A stretch of DNA of 64,000 bases from Rossellomorea aquimaris (GTDB lineage Bacteria > Bacillota > Bacilli > Bacillales > Bacillaceae_B). A program made the translations under genes and the position numbers. The stretch is taken from positions 2,203,001 to 2,267,000 of the forward strand of contig NZ_CP141595.1 in assembly GCF_035590735.1 (NCBI RefSeq), in the 5' to 3' direction. The notes under the pieces are model-generated. The model did not search any database. It saw only the letters and a program-made list of their open reading frames with translations, and was not told where the DNA came from. How positions within the stretch are numbered: the stretch's first letter is position 1; each line of letters opens with the position of its first letter. Positions 45,051 to 54,666 of this stretch are shown here, one piece after another.

Positions 45051-46328
45051 TCATAAATATGTTTGATAGATCTTTTCGATTTTTCTCGTCATAACTTGGC
45101 TGGTCAAGTGTTGACGAGCATAGGATTCAGCAGCGTTAGCAAACCTAAGACGTTCTTCCCTATTCGTTATGAAACGCTTTATCGCCTGTGCCAGTTGTTC
45201 AACGTTACCTGGTTCACAAAGTATGCCTGTTTCTTCATGTTGAACCATTTCCGGGATTCCGCCACATGTAGTGGAGATGACCGCTTGCCGGGAAAACATT
45301 GCTTCCATGACGGATAGGGGAAAGTTATCATTCACTGTTGCTAATACATAGATGTCAGACATGGAAAGAATATGGGGTATATCGTGTCGTTTCCCAAAAA
45401 AGATCACGTTATTTAGCTTAAGTTCTTTCGCTTGTTCAATCAGTTTTTCCTTCATGACCCCATCTCCGACAATCCATACTTCTACATTACCAAGGTGTTC
45501 ACGAAGCTCGGACAATGCTTCCAAGAGAAATCCATGACCTTTACGTGGTGACAGTCGGGAGACACACGTTAGGATAGTGTTTTCATGATTTTTATGAGGA
45601 AGTGGATTAAAATCGATGCCAGTATGAACGGTGACCATCCTTTCAACTTTTGCACCGAAATCCATTAAATTAGGTCGAAAGGAATCTGAAATCATCACGA
45701 TTTCAGTACTTGCTTCAATGCCTACTTTCTCAAGTTCAGTAAAGTAGGCTTCTTCAATGGAATCTTTCTGCATTTTGTTGAATTTTAAGCGACTTTTCGT
45801 AAAGAACCCGTGTGGCGTAAAGAGTAAAGGTTTTTGGTATGTTTGGTTTAAATGTCCCAGGATGAAGATGGCAAACAGGTCTTGAGCGTGTATGATGTCA
45901 TATTGTTGGAGGTTTTTTTCTATGAGAAAGAGTTCAAATACATGAAGGTAACTAAGGTTTTTGACGATTTTTTCATTGACTTTTCCGTAGCGTCTATTCA
46001 TAAACTTACGGGCTTCAGAGGCAGCTTCGGGGATCCATTCTTCCCGCTGTTCTGAAGACATATGGTTGGGCGCTAGTACATCTACACTATGACCTACCTT
46101 TTCAAAACCGTTTTTTATAGAAGTGATGTAATGAGATAATCCACCTGTATGAGGGTATTGAAAAAATGTAACGTATAAGATTTTCATTGGCTTTGAATCA
46201 TCGCCTTTTTTCTTCTGACCGAATGGTTGGAGAGTGAGAGTCTCCTTATAGTCTCTTTCCACATCATAATATTGATCCATGATGGCAAGAAGAGAGGGAT
46301 GAATGTTGAAAGGGGGCATTCGACTCAA
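45051..46328 (-). CDS. Glycosyltransferase family 4 (CotSA-like), second copy
   Basis: A 425-residue GT-B enzyme. N-terminal ILYVTFFQYPHTGGLSHYI near residue 48; donor-binding half has VSRLSPRKGHGFLLEAL near 265 and the EX7E-like PLSVMEAMFSRQAVISTTCGGIPE near 345. A roughly 45-residue N-terminal extension precedes the GT fold. It is closely paralogous to the gene at 48588. TTG 46328 is preferred (AAAGGA 9 bases upstream). CotSA of Bacillus is a spore-coat GT4, which fits the setting. Confidence 0.92.
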   Translation of the reverse strand: MSRMPPFNIHPSLLAIMDQYYDVERDYKETLTLQPFGQKKKGDDSKPMKILYVTFFQYPHTGGLSHYITSIKNGFEKVGHSVDVLAPNHMSSEQREEWIPEAASEARKFMNRRYGKVNEKIVKNLSYLHVFELFLIEKNLQQYDIIHAQDLFAIFILGHLNQTYQKPLLFTPHGFFTKSRLKFNKMQKDSIEEAYFTELEKVGIEASTEIVMISDSFRPNLMDFGAKVERMVTVHTGIDFNPLPHKNHENTILTCVSRLSPRKGHGFLLEALSELREHLGNVEVWIVGDGVMKEKLIEQAKELKLNNVIFFGKRHDIPHILSMSDIYVLATVNDNFPLSVMEAMFSRQAVISTTCGGIPEMVQHEETGILCEPGNVEQLAQAIKRFITNREERLRFANAAESYARQHLTSQVMTRKIEKIYQTYL

Positions 46329-46348
46329 GTTTTCTCATCCTTTCGTAT

Positions 46349-47416
46349 CTATTTATAGATTCCCAGTTCACTTCCCCAGGTTGATATTTTTTCTAAATGG
46401 TAGGGAAGAAGCTCACCTCCGCGGTTGTCAAAGATACGTCTCAGCTGAGTGTGTAATCCTTTTTCGAGGGTTCGTTGAAGGTACGCCATTTTGTATAAAT
46501 GAATGGGTTTGGTTTTAAATTCGATTCCATATTTCTTCATTTCACTCGTGTATACGTCGACCGCATGGGTGCGAATTTCTTCTGCATTGCTTTGCCAATC
46601 CTTCCGAAAACCTAGTAAAATTTCTACCAGGACAATCATGTCAAACCATGTTGGGGCATATTTGGCTGATTCCCAATCAATGAATTGAATCGCCCAGGGT
46701 TCATTTTTGCTGACATCTTTTGAACAGATATTCTGCATATGAAGATCTCCATGTGTAATGGAATAGCCGCTGGCCAATAGTTCCGGAAAGAATTCAGAAC
46801 CGTTACTGTATATGTTTTTTAATGGTTTATAATGTGGTTTGATGATGTCCTTCAATTGTTTATCCTTCTTGGCATCGTCTAGAAATGTCATTGTATTTGA
46901 AATGAATTTTTCCCGATCATTTTTCATTTTTACCGAGTTGTAAATGGGAAACCAATTTTGAAAAGTCTTTTTTTCTTTTTTGAATTTTTCTTCATGGGTG
47001 TGGGCGTGAAGTTTAGCAAGTGTTGGTATAATATAATCAAAATGCTTGGGAGTAAAGGTCAGCTGTCCGCGAATTTGGCGGACAAACTCCATGAACACCC
47101 AAGTATCACTTCCTTGTTTCTCAATCAGGTAGATTCCAGGAAGAAACTCTTTTAAAAAAGGGTAGGCTTGACTGTAGACATTAATCTCGACTTCATTTTT
47201 GTATTTGGTAGAATGGTAGATTTTAAAAATGATAGGGAAGGTGTCTGTGTGTTTCTCTAGCTGAAGCTGATAAATGCTGCTTCTTTTAGTCGATTTAAGG
47301 TTTTGGATTGATGAAGCCTGGATGGTCACTTTACTCCCAAGGGATGTGGAGAGTTTTTCTTCGATTCCATGTTTATGAAACATAGATATCAATTCTTGTG
47401 GTGTATACATACTCAA
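46349..47416 (-). CDS. CotS-like phosphotransferase (APH/choline-kinase fold)
   Basis: A 355-residue kinase-like enzyme. Lys in FPIIFKIYHSTK near residue 54, the Brenner motif SITHGDLHMQNI near 225 and the metal-binding IQFIDWESAKYAP near 248 are intact, so it should be active. CotS, YtaA and YutH (CotI) of Bacillus spores share this fold. Its start overlaps the ATP-grasp gene by 4 bases. The acceptor may be a sugar or lipid of the spore layer. Confidence 0.88.
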   Translation of the reverse strand: MSMYTPQELISMFHKHGIEEKLSTSLGSKVTIQASSIQNLKSTKRSSIYQLQLEKHTDTFPIIFKIYHSTKYKNEVEINVYSQAYPFLKEFLPGIYLIEKQGSDTWVFMEFVRQIRGQLTFTPKHFDYIIPTLAKLHAHTHEEKFKKEKKTFQNWFPIYNSVKMKNDREKFISNTMTFLDDAKKDKQLKDIIKPHYKPLKNIYSNGSEFFPELLASGYSITHGDLHMQNICSKDVSKNEPWAIQFIDWESAKYAPTWFDMIVLVEILLGFRKDWQSNAEEIRTHAVDVYTSEMKKYGIEFKTKPIHLYKMAYLQRTLEKGLHTQLRRIFDNRGGELLPYHLEKISTWGSELGIYK

Positions 47417-48588
47417 TCACTCCTTCTTTTTTTCCACGCATTCCGCAGGTGAGACATGGTACTCCTTATAAATGGCATAGGGTCATCATAGGCAAGAAGA
47501 GCGAATACCTTTTTTCCTCTGAATCCATAAAAGAAGTCTTTTAAGCTCATTTCTCCATTTTTTCTTTTTTCAAGAAAGGTAAGGAAGTAACGTACCAGGT
47601 AAATCCATTGAACACCGTCAATTTGCTGTAGTTTTGGAGATGGACGTTGACCTGTAAGGTACTGGTAATATTGAAGGGCAAAATCAACTCCGGAGTGTCC
47701 GGTTAAACTATGGGTCAGCCAGAACCTGGGATTGATTTCAATGAGCTTATATTGCCCATCCCGTGGATCTTTTTTATACTCGATCATACTTACTCCTTTT
47801 AGTCCCAACTCTTTCAATAGTGGAACACCTACATCGATAAGCTCAGGTATCCGTTTGCTCACGATGTGTGCTCCCGTTCCGAATTGTGAAGGGAATTGGT
47901 GGTTTTTTTGGAGAGTGAAAAGGGCAAGTAATTCCATATCCTCATCGAAAAATGTCGCCACTTTATAGAAGCATTGGTTGTCTCCAGGAATGATTTCCTG
48001 AATAATTAGCTCACCGAACTTGCGATAAATAGGATAGGTTTTCTTTAATTGGACGGCGTCTTGAATCTGAATGGCTTTCTTATTAACATGTTTTCTGAAT
48101 TCATGTCCGAACACAGGCTTTAAAATACACGGAAATTCTAATTGAGTAACCGCCTCATCAAGCTCCTCTTCATTTTCCACAAAAAAGGTTTTGGCTGTTG
48201 GGACATTATATTCCAATGCTAATTCATAGGTTTTCTTTTTATCTAATAAATCCATAATTAAAGAGTGATCGGGATAAAAAAACAGGTAGTACTGGGATAA
48301 TTCGTTCCGGTATTTTGAGATGAAGACAACATAATCATCTGCACCTGCGTATAGCACAGGCTTCTTATCAAGGTTCATTGCTATTCCTTTTAAAAAAGAC
48401 AGCAGCTCTGCTTCTTGGGTCAAGGGGCTTGGACATACCCCGCATGTTGCAAGTCTCGATTTCCCCTTTGAATAGGGTCCTTCTGTATCAAATGCATATA
48501 CATCAATTCCTTTTCGGGAAAGGGCATGAATGATGCCGACTCCATTTGCGCTTAAGTCAAGTACAACAGCTGGATGAGATGACAACAT
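47413..48588 (-). CDS. ATP-grasp enzyme (carboxylate-amine ligase type)
   Basis: A 391-residue ATP-grasp protein: PCILKPVFGHEFRKH near residue 153 (ATP-binding Lys), QEIIPGDNQCFYKVATF near 195 and the metal-binding KLIEINPRFWLTHS near 282. It begins with a PurK-like domain (LDLSANGVGIIHALSRKG). It could join an amino acid or amine to a carboxylate of a sugar. Overlaps at both ends show translational coupling with the GT and the kinase. Confidence 0.88.
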   Translation of the reverse strand: MLSSHPAVVLDLSANGVGIIHALSRKGIDVYAFDTEGPYSKGKSRLATCGVCPSPLTQEAELLSFLKGIAMNLDKKPVLYAGADDYVVFISKYRNELSQYYLFFYPDHSLIMDLLDKKKTYELALEYNVPTAKTFFVENEEELDEAVTQLEFPCILKPVFGHEFRKHVNKKAIQIQDAVQLKKTYPIYRKFGELIIQEIIPGDNQCFYKVATFFDEDMELLALFTLQKNHQFPSQFGTGAHIVSKRIPELIDVGVPLLKELGLKGVSMIEYKKDPRDGQYKLIEINPRFWLTHSLTGHSGVDFALQYYQYLTGQRPSPKLQQIDGVQWIYLVRYFLTFLEKRKNGEMSLKDFFYGFRGKKVFALLAYDDPMPFIRSTMSHLRNAWKKRRSD

Positions 48589-49922
48589 TATTCGCCCCCC
48601 GAAGCTATTAGGTTTTGGTAAATATGTTCGATCTTGCCAACCATGGCTTCCCGAGTGAGATGATTTTTGGCATATTGATACGCATTGCTTCCCAGTTTCC
48701 TTCGCAATGCTTCATTTCCAATCAAGAGTTTGAGCTGAGCTGCTAATTGACTGACATTGCCTGGCTCAACAATGATTCCGGTTTCATTATGATGAACGAT
48801 TTCCGTAATACCACCGCAATTAGTTGTCAGGATCGCTGCACCGCTATGCATGGCTTCGATAATGGAAATGGGAAGATTGTCATTGACGGTTGGAAGTACA
48901 AAAATATCTGTTTTACTTAGTATTGCAGGGACATCATCGCGTTTACCTAAGAATCGAACGTTTGATAGTTTCAGCGATTTGACTTGAGCTTCAAGCGCTT
49001 CACGCATTTCTCCGTCTCCGACAATTTGCACCTCAACCTGATGACTTGTTCCATTCATTCGAGAAAGGGCATTAAATAAATCTGAATGTCCCTTTCTAGG
49101 TCCAAGTCTAGCGATGCATGAAATTACAATTTTCCCACTCGTTTTCCCACGATCAATGGTTTTAAAATCAATCCCTGTATTGATGGTTGTCAGATTTACA
49201 GGTTTCGCTCCTAGTGTACTCAATGGATCACGGAAAGAGTCACTTAAAATGACCATATGGGTCGCGTATTCAATCGCTTTTTTCTCAATCTCTTTGTAAT
49301 ACACTTCTTCCACTGACCCTTTTTCAATTCGGTTAAATTTGACTCTGCTAAAGGTGAACATGCCATGTGGAGTGAAAAGAAGAGGTTTACCTAAATCTTC
49401 ATTGAATCTCCCTAATATATTGGCCGTGAATAAATCCTGAGCATGAAGTATATCGTATTTTTCCAGTTTTACAGATTTCATCATCTGTTCAAAGATATAG
49501 AGTAAACGACAACTTTGAATGATTTTACTTGTGTATGATCCGTATCGTTGCTCAAAAAAAGTCTTTAATTCAGGAACAATCACCTCACGCAGCTTTTCTG
49601 CATTCACTTGTGAAAACTGATTCGGAGCAATGACATCCACTTTGTGACCTAAAGACCTCAAGCCTTCTCGAAGAGTTGTAATGTAATTGGAAAGACCACC
49701 CGTATGAGGATAGTCCCAAAAAGTCGCTATCAGAATGGATAATTTCTTACTTCCAGGTTTGCTTTTCATCTTTTTAGTCTTTGATTTCTTTTTGCGTTCT
49801 TTTTTTCGTTTAGAATCTTTACCCTTATCCTTTATTTTTGCCGTTATGGGTTTTGACTTTACTCCATAATATTTATCGAGTGCAGAAACAAGATAAGGAT
49901 AAGGAAAAAATAGTTCTTTCAT
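48588..49922 (-). CDS. Glycosyltransferase family 4 (CotSA-like), first copy
   Basis: A 444-residue GT-B enzyme, paralogous to the one at 45051. Residues about 25-60 form a Lys-rich linker (KDSKRKKERKKKSKTKKMK). ILIATFWDYPHTGGLSNYI near 63 starts the GT fold; IARLGPRKGHSDLFNALS near 275 and PISIIEAMHSGAAILTTNCGG near 355 mark the donor half. Both copies share an N-terminal segment ending SxLDKYYGVK / AIMDQYYDVE. It overlaps the PIG-L gene by 4 bases. Confidence 0.92.
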   Translation of the reverse strand: MKELFFPYPYLVSALDKYYGVKSKPITAKIKDKGKDSKRKKERKKKSKTKKMKSKPGSKKLSILIATFWDYPHTGGLSNYITTLREGLRSLGHKVDVIAPNQFSQVNAEKLREVIVPELKTFFEQRYGSYTSKIIQSCRLLYIFEQMMKSVKLEKYDILHAQDLFTANILGRFNEDLGKPLLFTPHGMFTFSRVKFNRIEKGSVEEVYYKEIEKKAIEYATHMVILSDSFRDPLSTLGAKPVNLTTINTGIDFKTIDRGKTSGKIVISCIARLGPRKGHSDLFNALSRMNGTSHQVEVQIVGDGEMREALEAQVKSLKLSNVRFLGKRDDVPAILSKTDIFVLPTVNDNLPISIIEAMHSGAAILTTNCGGITEIVHHNETGIIVEPGNVSQLAAQLKLLIGNEALRRKLGSNAYQYAKNHLTREAMVGKIEHIYQNLIASGGE

Positions 49923-50584
49923 TTCCAGACCCTCCTTATAACTTCAAATGCTTCAGCATATGGTACCCCAACCGTCATGCCTCGGACACTTGCTAAATGT
50001 TTGACTCCCTCATAGGAACGCGGATGTGGAAACTCTCGCATTTCCACTTCATAATGTTTTAAGGAAGCAATTTTCTGAACAATCACCGATGAAATGTTCA
50101 CATAATAATTTGGTTTAAATTGTTTATCATTTGTATGGGTATTCCATTCACTTGAGGATACCGTTTCAAATGTGATCAATTCAATCGGTTGTTTATTTGG
50201 TAGAGGACGAACTGCTGTTAAAACGGCTTGAAACGTAATTTGGTGATCAATATTCAAATCGCCGTAATGATGGGTAAAAATCTTGGTAGGTTGATAGATA
50301 TCAATTAATTTTTCAATTTCCTTAGTAAATAGATGAAGAGGCATCATTTCTAATTCCAGGTTCGGATGCTCCAGAAAAATAACTTCTTTAATCCCAATCT
50401 CTTTGTTTGCTTTCCGGGCAAGCTGCTGAATGTGATGGGCCTCTTCCTTTCTTCCGTTTGCTGTAATGATCGAGACGACTCTATTTCCTTGATCTACTAA
50501 CCGTTTTAGCGTGCCAGCTGTCCCAAGTAGTTCATCATCTGGATGTGCTGCTATGACCAATACAGTTTCTTTCATTCCCTTCAC
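49919..50584 (-). CDS. PIG-L/LmbE-like zinc deacetylase
   Basis: A 221-residue GlcNAc-deacetylase-fold enzyme: zinc site VIAAHPDDELLGTAGTLKRL at residue 10 and THHYGDLNIDHQITFQAV near 104 with the second His motif. It would remove acetyl from an N-acetylated sugar. First gene of the operon. A role in bacillithiol synthesis (BshB) is possible, but the neighbours argue for spore glycan modification. Confidence 0.92.
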   Translation of the reverse strand: MKGMKETVLVIAAHPDDELLGTAGTLKRLVDQGNRVVSIITANGRKEEAHHIQQLARKANKEIGIKEVIFLEHPNLELEMMPLHLFTKEIEKLIDIYQPTKIFTHHYGDLNIDHQITFQAVLTAVRPLPNKQPIELITFETVSSSEWNTHTNDKQFKPNYYVNISSVIVQKIASLKHYEVEMREFPHPRSYEGVKHLASVRGMTVGVPYAEAFEVIRRVWK

Positions 50585-50606
50585 CCCATTCTAATCTCTA
50601 TTACAT

Positions 50607-50632
50607 TACTATATGTATCCTTCTATATTGTC
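50607..50632 (-). promoter_or_regulatory. Candidate mother-cell (sigma-K/E type) promoter of the glycan operon
   Basis: On the minus strand CATATAGTA (50607-50615) fits the -10 CATA-N3-TA of sigma-K. An AC pair lies 14 bases upstream (50630-50631), one or two bases closer than usual. The predicted start is about 15 bases before the PIG-L gene. Confidence 0.5.
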
Positions 50633-50667
50633 GAAACAGACACTAGCACAGGGCTAATGTCTGTTTC
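50633..50667 (-). repeat. Inverted repeat behind the 625-residue gene
   Basis: GAAACAGACACTAGC (50633-50647) pairs with GCTAATGTCTGTTTC (50653-50667). On the minus strand no T-run follows, so termination may be inefficient, allowing some read-through into the glycan operon. Confidence 0.65.
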
Positions 50668-52545
50668 TTATTTTTTCTTTTTCGTTTGACCAATACTAAT
50701 TCCACCGCTGGTAATTTGTAACCGTACATATCCATCACCATCAATCCATATGAAGAAATCAGGTCCGGCTGTTAAAAATGTCCCTTGCAGATCAAGTAGT
50801 TTACTTCCCGCATATACATTGATTTTGTCACCAAGTGTGAAATATTTATTCAAAATCGAGGTATGGAGGTCGTCTTTATCCTTGTTATAAGAAGAAGGTG
50901 AGGCTGGCTTACTAACCTTTTTATTAGTTTTCTGGTGGAATGGTTGTAATTTCGATTCTTTAATCGGAGTGTTGGTGTGTAAGATATCGAAATCCTGCTC
51001 TTTAGTACTTTTAACTTCGTCTTTTACGATATTTTTTTGTTTGTGATTACTGTATTTGACTTGGTTATTAGTGCGAGTTAGTTTGTATTTCACTTCAGTC
51101 CCAGGTGACTTGGAGCCTAAGATATCAGATTGAACTTTTTTATTAGCTGTAGTAGATTTTGTGTCGTTTTTTTTCACTCTCATAGGTGAAATATCTTTAG
51201 GCTTGATATCATTTTTTACATCTTTGACAGATGAAGCAGAGTGTAAGATATCAAATTGAACTTCTGTAGTAGGTGTAGGTGAATCTGATTCATCACTTGC
51301 TGATTCTTTAGCTGAGTGCACTTCACGTTTGACGTTATTATTTCCTTCTTTAGCTGGGAGGCTAAAGTTTAAGATGTTGAAATTGATTTCATCAGCACTT
51401 TTCTTATATTCATCAACGATTTTTTTAGTCCTTAAATCAGTCCGATTTAGTTTGTATTTCATTTTCTTACCCGGTGGGCTACAGCTAAGGGGCTCGAAAT
51501 TGAATTCGGAAGCATACTTCATATGTTCATTAACGATTTTCTTTGCCCTGACGCAAGTGCGATTTAGTTTGTATTTCACATCTTTCGCTGAATCAATGGT
51601 GCATGGTATGTTGGTTTCGACAGTATCCATTGTTAATGATGATTGGTTAGAAATATCTTGATCAACTTCATCTTTTACTAATTGGGTATAAGGCTGCTCA
51701 TCTTTTTTAACTTCCAGAAGGTCATCATGTAAAACTGCTTTCATTTTTTCTTCTTCTTTCAAAATAATGTCACGAATAACATCTTCATTAGCCGAGCCGG
51801 CAGAGTAATTTTGTTTCGTAATATCTGTTTTTAATAAGTGGGAGGGACGCATAGATTCCATTTCATGTCTCTTATGGTCATGTGGTTGTTCTTCATGAGA
51901 AACCTTATCGTTAACTGATTCATCATCTTGGCTCTTTATATAGGTTTTTTGACTATTATGGATGTCTTTTCTAGTCACTTTTCTTAATATATTTTCCTGC
52001 TCATGCTTTATTTCGATATTCTCTTCCTTACTTTCTACAATGTCACATTGGCGGTTCGATGGATTATTTTTTTGTACATGTTGTATGGTTGGTGCGCTTG
52101 TTTGATATTTTGATTGGGGGATACTGTTGTTGGGATCGACATAATTGAATCTTTCGAATGGTCGCACATCCCGGGACAGTAAGCGCGGACATTTGCCTCG
52201 TCTTTTACGGTGTTTTGGCTTAGATATTTGAGAAAGTACTATGCTGGGTTGATCTTCGGTTGTTAGAGTAATGTCGAAAGAAGGTCTCTCAGTCGATTGA
52301 TGGTGAGTATTGGTTTCATTCAAGCTGCTCATCATACTGTGAATGATTTGAGATACATGGGTTTGATCAAGGAAAGGAGTATTTTGCAGCTGTTCTACGG
52401 GAGAAGTAACTGATTCTGTTTTGGATTCTTGGTAGCTCACAAAGATGGATTGATTGTGACAAGGAACCATAAAGTCATCGTAATAAAAAGATGAAAAGAT
52501 TCTTGGCAATATATATTCATTAATAAAAAGATAACAATTGGGCAT
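50668..52545 (-). CDS. Large low-complexity protein with C-terminal LGDKIEV-type domain
   Basis: A 625-residue protein, mostly disordered, rich in Lys, Ser, Asp and Thr. Degenerate repeats recur between about 320 and 560: KYKLNRT/KYKLTRT three times and FDILH-like motifs about five times. The C-terminal 55 residues (LNKYFTLGDKINVYAGSK, GTFLTAGPDFFIWIDGDGYV) are a compact beta domain shared with three neighbouring genes, ending in KKKK. ATG 52545 is set by GGAGTG. No signal peptide. By analogy with CotB-like coat proteins I infer a spore outer-layer protein. Confidence 0.72.
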   Translation of the reverse strand: MPNCYLFINEYILPRIFSSFYYDDFMVPCHNQSIFVSYQESKTESVTSPVEQLQNTPFLDQTHVSQIIHSMMSSLNETNTHHQSTERPSFDITLTTEDQPSIVLSQISKPKHRKRRGKCPRLLSRDVRPFERFNYVDPNNSIPQSKYQTSAPTIQHVQKNNPSNRQCDIVESKEENIEIKHEQENILRKVTRKDIHNSQKTYIKSQDDESVNDKVSHEEQPHDHKRHEMESMRPSHLLKTDITKQNYSAGSANEDVIRDIILKEEEKMKAVLHDDLLEVKKDEQPYTQLVKDEVDQDISNQSSLTMDTVETNIPCTIDSAKDVKYKLNRTCVRAKKIVNEHMKYASEFNFEPLSCSPPGKKMKYKLNRTDLRTKKIVDEYKKSADEINFNILNFSLPAKEGNNNVKREVHSAKESASDESDSPTPTTEVQFDILHSASSVKDVKNDIKPKDISPMRVKKNDTKSTTANKKVQSDILGSKSPGTEVKYKLTRTNNQVKYSNHKQKNIVKDEVKSTKEQDFDILHTNTPIKESKLQPFHQKTNKKVSKPASPSSYNKDKDDLHTSILNKYFTLGDKINVYAGSKLLDLQGTFLTAGPDFFIWIDGDGYVRLQITSGGISIGQTKKKK

Positions 52546-52707
52546 GTGCTTCACTCCACGTCTCTGTATCTATTATTAACCTATTCAAAAGCCCGGTTAG
52601 AGTGAGCGGAATTTGGGATAATACCATAAAAATAGGCTATACATTCCTTTTTTATATACATATATTGATTATGAATTGTAGACAAAATGTAAAGGAGTGG
52701 AAAACCT

Positions 52708-53805
52708 ATGGTAGAAGAGTATGATGATTACACTAGAAAATATTCTGATCATCATGACGATGAAGAGCATTGTGAGGGAGATCCTGATGAACAAGATGAG
52801 TTGTGCTTAGGAGACGCCGGTGAACAAGAAAAATCAGGTAATCATGATCTTCCCGAAACAGATGAGAATAGTGCACACGATCAAGAAGAGAATTGTTCAA
52901 ATCAGGATTTTGACGGCCTTCCGTGTAAATCAGTCGAAGGGGTGTTGAATTCAATGTTCCAGCTTGGAGATCATCTTGAAGTATTCTTTGAAGATGAAAT
53001 GATTGACAGTGGAGGAACATTTGTAGCAGCTTTTGACAATACTCTCATTTGGATGGATTATGATGCAAATGTCAATTTCACAGATTTATGCGGTCCGATC
53101 AGTGTAAGGAAAATTGGCTCCAAGAAAAAGAAAAACCAGAAACACAATGACAAAAACAAAAATGTGACTAAACATAAAGGTGAGAACAAGGTCGAAAAGA
53201 AGAAAAAAGAAAAATCGGAAAAGAAAGATCAAAGTCCAAAGAAAAAGGATAAAAAGAACGAACAGTCCGGCGTGAATGAAGAACTGCTGACCTTCGTAAA
53301 GCTGGAGAAAGAAGAACATGAGACTGAGGGAATGTCCAGGGAGAGTCAAAGCCTTCAACAAGTACACGAAGACGATGAAACAATTGAAAATGCGAGTATT
53401 ACTTCAGGAATTTTTGATTCCTCTGATGATGAAGGAGAAGACTCCGTACCTGATTCAATTGATATAAAGGAAGAGGTAATCAATTTGTACGTTGATGAGT
53501 ACTCTGACGATTCAGAGGAAGAAGAGGAAGAGGACTACACTCCGCAATGGGGAACAGATGAAGGTCAATCGGCAAAAGAGGTAGACCCAGGCATTGAAGA
53601 GAACACTTATGAAAACGAAAGTGACTCTCAAGGGTTGTTAGAGGAAGAACTAGTCATCATTAACACTGAGGTGAGCACGGCTTCTTCACCTGTAGATGAT
53701 GAAGGTACAGATGCAGTTGAAGAGTTCGAAAGCCAGGAGGAGCCTTTATTAAGTATGGAGGAAAGCTCTTCAGAAGATAACTCGGAACATTCACCAACCA
53801 ACTAA
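52708..53805 (+). CDS. Charged protein with an internal LGDKIEV-type domain
   Basis: A 365-residue protein. Residues 1-75 are acidic. The shared domain lies at about 79-136 (LNSMFQLGDHLEVFFEDE, GTFVAAFDNTLIWMDYDANV). A Lys-rich stretch at 138-180 leads to an acidic Ser/Glu/Asp tail (190-365). Alternating basic and acidic blocks are common in spore-coat and crust proteins. It is divergent from the 625-residue relative; both control regions share 160 bases. AAAGGAGTGG site. Confidence 0.72.
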   Translation: MVEEYDDYTRKYSDHHDDEEHCEGDPDEQDELCLGDAGEQEKSGNHDLPETDENSAHDQEENCSNQDFDGLPCKSVEGVLNSMFQLGDHLEVFFEDEMIDSGGTFVAAFDNTLIWMDYDANVNFTDLCGPISVRKIGSKKKKNQKHNDKNKNVTKHKGENKVEKKKKEKSEKKDQSPKKKDKKNEQSGVNEELLTFVKLEKEEHETEGMSRESQSLQQVHEDDETIENASITSGIFDSSDDEGEDSVPDSIDIKEEVINLYVDEYSDDSEEEEEEDYTPQWGTDEGQSAKEVDPGIEENTYENESDSQGLLEEELVIINTEVSTASSPVDDEGTDAVEEFESQEEPLLSMEESSSEDNSEHSPTN

Positions 53806-53941
53806 CTCCTTGAGAATGATAAAGAATAATTAATCTAGTAAATGACTATTTCGAAATATTTTTATGAAATCTAGTTATCTGCCTTTACGCATTTAACGGT
53901 TCAGCATAAAAATAGAGTAAACACCGAAAGGAGGAAACATA

Positions 53942-54148
53942 ATGTCTAATTTGTTCAAAGATGGTAATATGGCTGATTTTCTTAATAAAATTTTATCTCT
54001 AGGTGATAAAATCGAGGTCCTATCTGGTGACGAAGAAATCGAAGAGGGTTCATATGTTTACGCTAGCGATAACTTCGTTGTATGGGCTGATGATAACGGC
54101 CATATGAACACGTCTAACTTAAATAATGTTACTGTTCGTAAAGTTTAG
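53942..54148 (+). CDS. Stand-alone LGDKIEV-type domain protein 1
   Basis: A 68-residue protein made almost only of the domain: FLNKILSLGDKIEVLSGDEE, then ASDNFVVWADDNGHM and VTVRKV at the end. AAAGGAGGAAAC precedes the ATG. Its own terminator follows. Confidence 0.78.
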   Translation: MSNLFKDGNMADFLNKILSLGDKIEVLSGDEEIEEGSYVYASDNFVVWADDNGHMNTSNLNNVTVRKV

Positions 54149-54167
54149 TTAACATTATTTAGAAACG

Positions 54168-54204
54168 AAAAAAATGACTGGACGCAATCCAGTCATTTTT
54201 TTTT
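54168..54204 (+). terminator. Terminator of domain gene 1
   Basis: AAAAAATGACTGGA pairs with TCCAGTCATTTTTT around CGCAA; run of Ts. Confidence 0.9.
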
Positions 54205-54305
54205 GAGGAAAAACAAATATGATAGGTAATAGCCCTATCATTTTTCGTATTATTTAATATAAATATATAGACTGTTGAATGTTAAAAGAGAAAGGAGGAG
54301 GCATT

Positions 54306-54494
54306 ATGGGATTTTCCGATAAACTTAATAAAGTACTCAAGCTTGGTGATAAAATCGAGGTTATTTCGGGAGCAGAAAAAATAGACTGCGACGGAACATT
54401 TATAAAAGCTGAAGATCACTATTTAGTGTGGTCTAATGGTAATGGTGACGTTTTATTCACTCACCTGGATAGGGTAACGGTGAAAAAAGTATAA
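54306..54494 (+). CDS. Stand-alone LGDKIEV-type domain protein 2
   Basis: A 62-residue protein consisting of the domain: KLNKVLKLGDKIEVISGAEK, then GTFIKAEDHYLVWSNGNGDV and VTVKKV. I start it at ATG 54306 behind AAAGGAGGAGG. It is the closest relative of the gene at 53942. Confidence 0.78.
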   Translation: MGFSDKLNKVLKLGDKIEVISGAEKIDCDGTFIKAEDHYLVWSNGNGDVLFTHLDRVTVKKV

Positions 54495-54514
54495 TCATTT
54501 TTATTATTAACTCT

Positions 54515-54551
54515 AAGGATAGTACTTTTATGGGAGTACTATCCTTTTTTT
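54515..54551 (+). terminator. Terminator of domain gene 2
   Basis: AAGGATAGTACT (54515-54526) pairs with AGTACTATCCTT (54535-54546), followed by Ts. Confidence 0.9.
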
Positions 54552-54666
54552 GATTTCAGGTGCTTGTCCTAAAACCTTTTAATAAAACATTCTTTCCTTA
54601 TTGATTATAGGAAAGAACGTTCTTGTTTCTATGATATTTTAGTGAGGAACTTCATCATGTATGGAA

